From positions 9,310,001 through 9,374,000 of the forward strand of contig NC_062236.1 in assembly GCF_905475465.1 (NCBI RefSeq): a stretch of 64,000 bases of DNA, read 5' to 3'. How positions within the stretch are numbered: position 1 is the stretch's first letter; the number at the start of each line of letters is the position of its first letter. Shown here piece by piece: positions 48,606-60,600 of the stretch. The translations under genes and the position numbers were made by a program. Under the pieces are notes generated by a model, which was given only the letters and a program-made list of their open reading frames with translations, ran no database searches and was not told the DNA's origin. This stretch comes from Pieris napi. Lineage: Eukaryota > Arthropoda > Insecta > Lepidoptera > Pieridae.

Positions 48606-51600
48606 TTAACGTATGTTGGCTTGGAATATCTCGCATAAACTGGGATTTTGTTTTAGTATTTTCGTTATGTTTCGTAGTCTGTCCTTGGCGAAATTTTCTG
48701 TCGGGGATCTACAAGAATAGAAATAGTTTTTATTAAACATAAAGCTGATAATAATGCTTAACATATTAAAAAGACATTTTTTATTTTTCTTTGTTTTTTG
48801 CTTATGCCTGGGGCTTAGTCACTTTTTAAAACAATTTCTATATGAATGAGATGACCTCACGCTTAGTCACGTGACCATACAAATTCGTTTGGCGCACGTG
48901 GCGCATGTCAAAAGTGATTTTGTCTCAAGCTCCTGTAGACTTGTGACTATAATAATACTAAAATATACAACATTATCTCGAGACTTGTAACATAAATAGT
49001 AGTGTATATTATGCATGTGCTTGTTATTGGTAGATATTTAAATTGTACAATAATACACTTATTGCTGTTGGATTACAGTAAAAGCTCCTTATTCGCGCTT
49101 TCTTCAAGTTTTCACATTTCGCGGACTAAAAAAATGCGACCCAATTCCTATGTTCGCTGCTAAATTTATTTATTTATTTGCTCAACAGTATTCCTACAGC
49201 AACACACTAAACAATATCCAAACAATTACATTGTACACAAAAGCCAAAAACGGAATACACATTACCCATTCAAACATAACAGCACAGTTTCACCTATATT
49301 ACTTATATATACAAAAAATATAACAAAGTATATATGTATTTATAATAGAAATGTGAAATTGGATTTTATGAATAGCATTATTATAAAAAGTTAATTAAGT
49401 AGTATAATTACGTTTTGACTTCATATTCCTGACCAATAACTCCAAAACGATCAAAATCAACGTCGTTGCGAAAGAAGCATTGCTGGTTGATTTTTTCCAA
49501 CTTTTCTTTTAAAGGTATCAAGTCGGTTACTGAAAAAAATTGGTTATGATGATTATTTTAATAATAAATCTACATATTACTAAACAGACAAGATATACAA
49601 ATCGCATACAAAACGATTTTCAATGACAAATCCTAATATCGGTAATTAAAAAGCGAAGGAAACGTGTGAGTATAGGTACTAACTACTAAAACGAACTATT
49701 CAAACTTAGATTCTTAGACCTAATGACCTTCTTAGGCTTCATACAACAGGATATTAAAATATATGGGAAATAAATATGTTACTCAAAGATAACGAACGTA
49801 GTAAAGGTGTAAGAATTTTGAAATTAACCAAGTAGTGTTGTTTTAAACAAAAATGAAAAATCTTTATGATATTGTAGTGGTGTAATTATTGTTTATATAG
49901 AAATTTCGTAATTGTATTTGTAATATTGTCTACGCATCATTATTTCGTAATTCCACTTGCACGTGGATCAGTCAGTCGCCCTATAACCGCCATGTAAGTC
50001 AGAGGACAATAAAGCTAGTGAATTCTGTTATGGTTTTCATTTGGTGTACCTCAAACACTAAACTGGTGACCCCGACGTGATTCGCGGGCGGCCCGACGTG
50101 ATTCAATGTGATCCAAAGGAATAAAAGGGAAAATAAAAATAGGGCGGGGCGACTCACAAAAATATGTAAAAATTTGTCGTGCAAGTATACGAAGAAAGCG
50201 CACAACAACGGCGAAATCGCAGCCATGGCCGGAGCATCATCAGCAGCACCACAGATGCCTGCTGTAGCAGACACAATTACGGGGCTCATGCAGCAAATAA
50301 ACAAGCTCATGCTGGAAGTTGCGGCACTCCGCAGCGAGGAACAAGATCAAGGACGTCCCAGGAGTCGCGGCCATCAAAGCTACAGGAGCAGGTCCGCGTC
50401 GCACAAAAGAAGGACTCCAGGGGATCCAGAGTGGCTCTGCAGGTTTCATTTCCGGTGGAGGAAGAACGCGAGGAGGTGCGAGGAACCTTGTGCCTGGCGT
50501 AAAGACAGACAGCGGCGCGGGAAACTAGTACCAGTATATCCGCAGGCGGTGGACGGATGTACTGAGGGACAGGTATCTAGTAATCACCGTTTGTTAGTTA
50601 GGGATAGTTTATCTAAGTTTACTTTCCTGATAGACACAGGAGCTAATATTTCTGTAATCCCGAAATGGTGTGTTAAACAACGCACACTAATTCATTGCGA
50701 TTTTAAATTATACGCGGCTAATGATAGCGAGATAAAAACATACGGCATATGTTATTTTACAATAACTTTTGGTCTTAGGAGAGATTTAAAATGGCCGTTC
50801 ATAGTGTGCGATGTTAAGCAACCAATAATTGGGGCAGATTTTTTAAGAAATTTTAGATTATCCGTTGATTTATATAATAATAGATTAGTTGACCTTGTTA
50901 CTAATTTGTACGTTTGTGGAACAAAGAGTGTAAACTCGATAGGAGCGGTGAAGTCTATTAGTAGTAGCCAGCCGTACGCGGAATTACTTGAGCAATTCAA
51001 GGAAATCACGCGTCCACCTATTTTTAAGGAAGTGCCAGAGCATTCTGTCTATCATCATATTGAGACAACAGGTCCGCCAGTGTATACGCGTGCAAGGAAG
51101 CTGCCACCTCACAGGTATGATTTAGTTAAAAAAGAATTCCAGCTGATGCAGGAGTTAGGGATATGCAGACCGTCGAGTAGTCCGTGGGCCAGCCCACTAC
51201 GTGTAGTGCCTAAAAAGAACGGTGAAATTCGACCTTGTGGGGACTATAGAATGCTTAATGCAATAACAAAACCGGACCGTTATCCGATACCTAGAGTTCA
51301 GGACTTTACCTATGGTTTACATAACAAAAAAGTTTTTTCAAAAATTGATATTTGTCGAGCGTATCATGTTATAAAAATTAGGCCGGAAGATATTGAAAAG
51401 ACCGCGATTATTACCCCATTCGGACTTTTTGAGTTCCCAAGGATGACGTTTGGTCTGCGTAATGCAGCACAAACATTCCAAAGGTTTATAAATAGTACGA
51501 TATTAGCAGGCATAGAACATTTGAATAGTTTAGATGATAAGAATATGACCGGAGAATCATATGTATTCGGGTACCTTGATGACGTCATCATTGGATCAGA

Positions 51601-54600
51601 TAACGAGCTAATACACCAAAAGCATTTGCGACTATTGTTCGAGCGTTTCAGTAAATACAGTATGTCAATTAACTTAGGAAAATGCGTTTTTGGTCAAACA
51701 AAAATAGATTTTTTAGGATACGAGGTCTCAGAAAAAGGTATTAGTCCGTTACACGACAAAGTTCAGGCTATTGAAATGTACCCGAAGCCAGAAACTATTG
51801 TTGACCTTCGCAGGTTTCTCGGCATGTTAAACTTCTATAGAAATCACATACCAAACGCCGCGAAAGTACAGGGAACGTTAGATAGGTATTTACACGGAGC
51901 AAAAAAGAACGATAAGCGTAAGATACAGTGGACAGACGAGGCTAGTAGGGCATTTGAATTGTGTAAGGAGAATTTAAAGAACGCCGCTACTTTATCGCAT
52001 CCGATTGCAAACGCAGAATTAGCTTTAATGACCGACGCATCCGATTTCAGTATCGGCTCGGTGTTACAACAAAAGGAAAACAACACTTGGAGACCCCTAG
52101 GATACTTTTCAAAAAGGCTTACGGAATCCCAAAAGAAGTACTGCACATATGACAAGGAACTTTTGGCGATTTACTCAGGCATCGTTTATTTTAGGGACTT
52201 AATAGAAGGTAGGAATTTTACGGTGTATACAGACCATAAACCGTTAACATTCGCATTTAGTAAGTTAAACTCAAATAAAGAATTACCTAGAAGGGCGCGA
52301 CAGCTGTTATTTATTAGCGAATTTACAAATAACATCCAACATGTAATAGGTAGTGAGAACGCAGTTGCGGACGCATTGTCGAGGATAGAAGAGATAACAT
52401 GTCCGAACCCGATACAATACGTAGACATCGCCCATGCGCAGGCCGATGACGCTGAGTTAGCAAATTTATTGAGTACAAGTACCGCTAGTAGCATACAATT
52501 GAAACAAATGAACTTAAATAATTCCGATGACTTGATTTATTGCGAAACGTCTACTAAAAATATTCGTCCATACATTCCGAAAGAGTTTAGAAAGTCTATA
52601 TTTGATTATTTCCATGGGTTAGCGCATCCAGGGATAAAGGGATCGCGAACACTTATTTGTAAAAAAGCATTTTGGCCAAATATGAACAAGGATATAGGGA
52701 TTTGGGCAAAGACATGTATTCAATGTCAAAAAAGTAAAATAGTGCGACACACGGTGTCTAAGTTAGGTACTTTTGAGGAAGGCGACCGTTTTGCACATTT
52801 GCATATCGATTTAATAGGACCACTACCCGTGACGGAACATGGCTATCGGTACTGCGTGACGATGATAGATCGGCGTACACGATGGCCTGAGATTTGTCCA
52901 GTTAAAGATATGACGGCTGAGACTGTTGCAAAAGCAGTTTATGATAACTGGATCTGTAGGTACGGTTGCCCAATTTTCCTGACGTCAGACCAAGGCCGGC
53001 AGTTTGAGAGCGATTTATTCGTAGATTTAATGAAAATATTAGGCATTCGTAAAACACGTACTAGCCCTTATCATCCGCAGGCAAATGGTAAAATAGAAAG
53101 ATGGCATAGGTCTTTAAAAGCGGCATTGATGGCGAGGTTAAATAATAACGCAGCTTGGTTCGCAGAATTACCTACGGTGATGCTAGGTCTGCGAGCAGCG
53201 TGTCAGGCGGACAGCGATTACATAAGCGCAGCGGAATTCGCTCTAGGTCATTGTTTACGTTTACCTGGTGAATTTTGTAGCGATAGTATTAGTAAAATAG
53301 AGAATCCGCAAGCGTACATAATTAGATTGAGAGATATTTTAAATAGTATTAAACCTAAATCTAGAGAGTTTAGTAATAAAAATATGTTTGTACATGCTGA
53401 TTTAGGTTCCTGTTCACATGTTTTCTTGAGAATAGACGCAGTACGGAAACCTTTAGTACCACCTTATTGCGGACCCTACAAGGTATTGGAAAGGAATAAA
53501 AAGAATTTTAAGATCGCAATAAATGATAAAATTTCTTACGTTTCAATAGACCGTGTAAAGCCAGCGTATATACTAGATGAGTTTAATTACAATCAGGTTA
53601 GCGGAAACTTAGATCAGCATAAGCAGGTTAATGAACCTTTAAAAACGCGTAGTGGTAGAAGTGTTAAGCAACCCGTTAGGTTTATGTTTTGATTTGCAAG
53701 CAACATACTTAGTAAGTAGGGAATTGCAATTTCAGCGATTGTTCAGCTAATTGCAAAACCAATTTGTATTTAGATTTAAAAGAAAAATATGGAATTCATT
53801 TATAACTGTGTATATATTTATAACATTTACACTTTGTCATAGTTTGTATTTAAAAGTTTCAGTAGTCAATTTTTTTTTGTGTTTATATGTATCTACTCAT
53901 TTTTTTTTAAGAAGGGGGTGTATGTAGTGGTGTAATTATTGTTTATATAGAAATTTCGTAATTGTATTTGTAATATTGTCTACGCATCATTATTTCGTAA
54001 TTCCACTTGCACGTGGATCAGTCAGTCGCCCTATAACCGCCATGTAAGTCAGAGGACAATAAAGCTAGTGAATTCTGTTATGGTTTTCATTTGGTGTACC
54101 TCAAACACTAAAATATCAGTACTACAGCATTATCTTTTACTCTATAATCTAAGCTACTTTTTAATATGAAGACACCATGTCATGATTTAGATATAGTTGC
54201 AATAGACTAGCCATCTCTAATCAGGTCCTATTCTGCTTCCTTCCTAACCCTCACCATTAATACTCTTACACTGTCTTATTAAACAACTTTATAAAAACCG
54301 AAAAGATTGTCTATTCGACGGGTATTTCTTTTATTTATATTGTAAACACAACAGACAGAAAAATAAGCACATGTTAACATGTATAAACTGATTTAGGCTT
54401 AAACAATAGTGTAATGTTTGAGTTGAAATAAATAATAGGTCTAATTAGAAACCCTTAATTAGTTGCTTCATGCCATGGGGGTAACAGGACGTTTTACAAA
54501 CTCATAATTTAGTGGTACGAAAACTGAAATGGTTACCTTGTTTGACATTAGTTTTTAATACCTTTGAAAACTCGTTCAATACTAGACACGTCAGAAACAC

Positions 54601-57600
54601 TCTCATTGCCACAAATACAGGGGGGCAAAAACACGGATGTATTTGACGTCTGTACACCAACGCCATCTATAGTCTGCGGCCATTCACTAAGCGGACTCTC
54701 CTCAAGCAGATGGAAATCGACCTTTTCCCTTTTCTTCTTCTCTTCTATTCTCTGCTTCAAGATTTCCAGTTGTTCTGTTGTTTTGATAGAAATTAGTAAC
54801 TAAGAAAGAGTTTCGTATTTACTTAAGTGCTCGTCTCCTTTAGGCTAAGTTCAGATGACCGCGCGGTACCGCGCGGTACAAGATCAATATAAACGGTAAT
54901 TATCGTCTACATTACCGCGCGGTACCGCACGCCAACGCGCGGCGCGCTCCGACCCGCGCGCAAGATCTTGAACCGCGCGCTTCCGCGCGGCCGCGCGCGG
55001 CACAAGTTTTGCAAACCTGTATCGACCTGTTCAGTTGATCCGCGCGGCTTGAGACGGAAAGACACATAGATCGATGCAAAATTAGTACCGAAGATATGGT
55101 ATTAAGTATTTGGTGATATGCAATATCTTATAGCATCTTCACTGGATTTTAAATCATTTTCAATAGAATCGTATAAAAAATCAAAGGATGCAACTGACAT
55201 CCGGAAATAGTTAAAAAATTATCTTCGTGTAACCTCAAGTCGGGATACAAAGTGACAAACAGGCTGGATGAAAGTCTGTCACTTAAAATTGGATGCACCC
55301 AGTATCGTCTTTGTCTTCTTCTGCGACGTCTCAGTCTTCTATATAAAATCCTCAATTAATGGATAAGATATTGCATATCACCAAATAATTAATACCATAT
55401 CTTTGGTACTAATTTTGCATCGATCTATGTGTCTTTCCGTCTCAAGCCGCGCGGATCAACTGAACAGGTCGATACAGGTTTGCAAAACTTGTGCCGCGCG
55501 CGGGTCGGAGCGCGCCGCGAGTTGGCGTGCGGTACCGCGCGGTAATGTAGACGATAATTACCGTTTATATTGATCTTGTACCGCGCGGTTCGTTGTTCCG
55601 CGCGGTACCGCGCGGTCATCTGAACTTAGCCTAAGAGTTTTACAGTGTCACGCAACGTTTACATTGTTATCCAATCATACATTAAAATAAAAATATTCCA
55701 CGTCATTAAATTTGAATTTGTAGGCATCCCTACTCATCGACAAAGAAGACAGAGGGTGTAGGCCGAGAGAAAAAGCCGGCGTAAAAAACTCTCGGTACTC
55801 TTTTAAAACAGCAAATCATCAAACAACACTTATTTAGAACAAATATCGCAAATTAATTAGAAGTAGCCTGTCTAGCACTAGTCCCAGGCCCTTTTATCAA
55901 CTAGATAATCGTTGACTTTATAGTAAGCCTTTTTACACACCTTTTCTTTAATACATTTCTTAAATTTATTGAAAGGCAGAGAGCCTCTGGGATTTTATTA
56001 AAGAAGAGTATCCCTTTCCCAAAAAAAGAATTACTAACTTTAGATAATCTAGTACGGGGAAATTACAGCCTGCGTTTGTTCCGTGTATTAACAACACATT
56101 GATACATTCTATGTATCATTACCGGCATAAGGGATCGGCACCTGCGCATGGACGAATTACATAACCGATTTCAGTCACCGCGACAAGTCAATCAAAAAGA
56201 GGTCAAAAGATAAGGTCTTTTGCCAAAGATACATTTACGATATCTCCTTTCTTTCTGCACAAAAGCGTAACGCAAAACGGCAACGTCGCATGTAAAAATT
56301 ATCAATGGAATCCATTGAAAAATACAATTATTTTAACATACAAGTTGTTGTTTATATAAAAACAAAAAATATTCAAACGGCTTGTCAGACTTTCTTTCAA
56401 ATTTTAATATCAATCGTTTAAGATCCATAAACCCCAAGAAATTATCAATGACACCGTGTCATTGACACGAAATTACCACGCTTCAAATTGTATAGGTTAT
56501 ACGACAGTAAAGGCGCGATCCCGTTTGCCTCGCTAAATAGAGTTGGAAATAGTTCCGCCGTATTAATTCACTATGGGGTATTTCTTCCTAATGAAGATCC
56601 ACATATTATCTGTTATGTAATTCGAAGAAAACCATACCGTATATCGAAAACTTTGAAACCAAACAATATTGTGACGTATCTGGCAATTCTATCATTGAAA
56701 AAAGTGTGAAACTCCAACACAAAGGTATTTCTATAAAATCTATTTTAAATGCGATTTGCCAACTCGATGAATGCTAAACCATTCCAGATTTATAAATAAA
56801 AATGGGCAAATATGTCTTACCTGGAGAACAGGGCTCGTACTCATCAAACGTTTGTTCGTATTGGGTGAATGGACTGGCTTGCATATAAGGAGGCAGCGTT
56901 CTTATGAATGAGTCCATTTTCATTGCCTGACATTGTTTCATCGGGCATGTCTGTATATATCATTTGATACAGTGAACGACATCGTTTTTTAGATTTAAAA
57001 AAAAGTACCTGAACTAGCTGCCACTATGCCAAATCTGACATGCCTAGACTTATTCTTGCTAATATTTTTTGCTTAGTTAGCAACAACAAACACAAAGTTC
57101 TATAACCCTCAATTCTTGTTGTCAAGTACTTTTGTTTGTTTTTGTTGCTTTTATGTAGGTAATATATTTGCAAAATCAAATCAAAATGTATTTAATCATA
57201 TTGGTAACTAATGAACGATAATATTAAAAAAGGAAGATGTAAATTTACATTTACTACCAAATCAAGAGCGTAGAGCGGGCGTGATTTATATGATGGTGTC
57301 ATGGTGTGTAAAGCTAATAGTAGGTAGCCTTGATTTTGCGCGTTACTTGAGCGCGTCAGTTAATTATGGGGAGAAACCTTGCACCAAGTAATGTACTCCT
57401 TGTACCTCCTTCCTTCATGTGGACCCTTAGTTTAGTGGGCTTACAGACAGATAATTATGACGATTTAGTAACTGCATATTAAGCATCGCGGGCTCCCCTA
57501 CTATAACTGAATTCTGGTCAGAAATTTATTTTAAATTAGGAAGAGTTTAAGATTAAGAATAAAAATTGCTTTGGAATAGACAAGAAGGCTTAGGCACATT

Positions 57601-60600
57601 TTAATATATTAATCATATAACGATTACGTATATACAATAGTATGATTTACAATAATTATACTTTGTTCATCTTAGCGATATTTATTATCTATATATCTTA
57701 ACTATTGAATTATACCTTTTCGTAGTGGATTATGCGGTCATGATCAGGAACATGTGAAGGTATCACACTCAAACTGTCGTTGTGCAAACTCCTAAAAAAA
57801 ACATTAATCTGTGAAACAACTTTTTTAAACAACTCTGTTATAAGAAACGGTACCTCACTGTTAAAAAATAAATTATGTATCAAAACGCGAAATTTAAAAT
57901 TTTACAATAATTTCTTGCAACATATTTTATTTGAGCATCTTGTGTTTCAAATGTACTACACGTTAAGTAAATAAAAGACGACAATAGACATCTTTTATTT
58001 ACTCAAAGTAGGTATAGAGAGACCCTAATCCCTCAGGTAGCGAATGAATAAGTGAGTTTGACATACTTAAAGGTCCATTGATCGGTAGGTCCGCCTGCAA
58101 AACTAAAATGTTTATTGTATTGCTCAAGCGAGCAACGTTATGGTAGGTAGTTATTTACAGATTAAATAATATTACAATACATATAAAATATATCACAATT
58201 TTGGATCCAATTGCAATTTGTTGAGTTCTTTATAACGGCGAAACTAAGTACCAGATACAAGTAAAAAATAATGAGTCAGTATTAATGAATAAAGTCTAAA
58301 AATTTCAACTAAAACATTAACAAACGTGAATTTACCACATTTTTCTAGTCGAAGTACTAGAAACGTCGAGTTTTGTAAATACAGTCGACTCTCGATAATT
58401 TGAAACTCAAGGGACCAGAGATAAATTTCAAATTATCAAGAGTTCAAAATAACAAGTGTTTGAATAACCACGAAGGGGAGGGGCGACTGAAGGAAATAAG
58501 AATTTGATCAAAATTTGTTACTTATTATTTCTATATTCTTATTATGTATTAACAATTATTATAACAATTAACATTTATGTAAACAATTGACAAGTCTGTG
58601 CATGTATGTAAACAAACGACAGGTATGTGCATGATAAACGCTTCAAATTATAGAGAGTAGGGAAGACCGGATTTCAAATTATCGCATGTTGGCGAGCAAG
58701 ATAATACTTTTTCAACTTCAAATTACCGAAGGGACCAATTATAATTGATTTTATTAAATTTATCGAGTATTTTTCAAGGGACCAGAAAAAAAATCAAATT
58801 ATCGAGAGATTCAAATTAACGAGTGTCAAATTATCGGGAGTCGACTGCAATATGATAAAAGATTTTTTATTACGCAATATAATTCATAACAGGAACCAAA
58901 TCTAAGGAATGCCGATAAACATACCCAAGTGCAGATAATGATTCATCCAATTCTTCATCTTCTAAATTGTATGCGTCTCTATAAATATATAGTAAAGTAA
59001 AAAAATCATTTAATCATGTAGGTAACATAATGTACACTTATGACTTGTCAGTAAAGAAATACATATTAGTGCTTCTTATTTTACATTTACTGCCAGTTCT
59101 CAAATCAAGGGCGTAGAACGGAAGAGAAGAACTGGCAATAAACTCTCCGCCACTCTTTTTAATCGCCATTTTTTTTGGTTTAAGTTACTTATAATGTATA
59201 TAAGTAACTTAAACTTGGGAAACATAGACAATGTTGGGTCCAACAGACAAAATAATACTGTTAATAAATAGACAGAGGTTCTTTAGGCCTTGGACTTGGT
59301 CACAGATACGATCAGCTTCCTATGCCTGACACAAGGTATCCGTTCTTGTTCGTATGTAAGTGCACTTAGAAAAAAAATATAATTGTACAAAAACTACAAT
59401 TAGTCCGGTCAATTTAGACATCCAAGGTTACAAAAATTCCCACTTGGCTGAATATTGGTATGATTGCTCAATACATTAGCTTAGACAAAAATTGTAGATC
59501 AGATAATTATCTATAAAAAATGTCTAAATACTTTTTTTCCTAAGAGCCACCGTTTTTGAGATATAACGATTCAAAAAGTTGAAAGAGTTGTAATCGTCGT
59601 AATATGCACACGTTTCCACGCCACCTTTGAGGTAGTGTACTAATTTTATGATAAAACTTACCATTTTGCTGAAAATCGCGAAAAACCAGTGTTTGTGAAC
59701 TTTGACACCGAGTAAATATTTTTGCACGTGCCGGATCGATGAGAACTTTTCACATTTCCTTTATAATAGTGTATTGAGCAATCCTACCAATATTCAGCCA
59801 AGTGGGAATTTTTGTAACTTTACCCCTATTTTTTAGTCTAATTTGACCGGATTAAATACAAAGATTTAAACTTACGGTGGTGGCACATTGTCCTCTTCAT
59901 TATCGTCTATCATTTCATTGAAGAGTGAATCCTGGAATTATTATTACTCAAATATATTAACTACAGTTATTCGATAAAAATCTATACGACCTATAACTCT
60001 TAAGAAACGTATGGATATATATAATATACTGCTTATATAGAAAACTGTTTTTAAATCGAAAACAAGTACTTAGCACATGTTGTACTAGCTGTGTAAGGCC
60101 CTTTCTCCACTGCTCCGGTCCGACGTCGGATACCGGAATGAGTCATGAGAAAAATATCGGAAAGCCGGATTGCGCTTCTCCACTATATCCGATCCGACAA
60201 TAATCGATACTTGTGTATTTACCATGCAACACTTATATTAACTAAAACCCATATACTTAATTTTATTAATAAAACGTTCTATATTCTAAATATTTTATTG
60301 CCCTGGCTAGTTTATTACTTTTTTTATATTGTCTATCTTGAAATATTAAAATCTACTTAATAAATAGTTCACTAATACTATGGTAGATAAAATATAAATA
60401 AATAGCAACATAATTTGGTTTGGTCCGGGTTATCCAGATTCTTTCAAATTCAAGAAACTATAAATAAACCTATGAATAATAATTTATAACCTCTTGGATT
60501 TACTTGGACCGATAAAACACCGCGTTCCGATCTAGCAAGTTATCGGATCGTTAAAAACCGGATGCCGGAGTAGTGGAGAAGCACGTAAGTACTGTTGTTA

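Larger units (their letters stand above)
49873..54112 (+). mobile_element. Ty3/gypsy LTR retrotransposon, very recent, capsid-less
   Basis: Complete unit: 190-bp LTRs at 49873-50062 and 53923-54112 that are identical by eye, ATAT on both sides (49869-49872 and 54113-54116), primer-binding site just inside the 5' LTR, purine tract AAGAAGGGGG at 53909-53918, and one long ORF. Domain order protease, reverse transcriptase, RNase H, integrase places it in Ty3/gypsy. Only about 70 residues precede the zinc knuckle, so the usual capsid domain is absent. It is inserted in an intron of the minus-strand gene, in opposite orientation. Confidence 0.95.

Noticed and set aside
58070..58098. Extra exon of the minus-strand gene
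   Set aside because: It has plausible splice sites, but its phase gives an immediate stop when joined to 58925-58978, whereas 57716-57791 joins cleanly on both sides.
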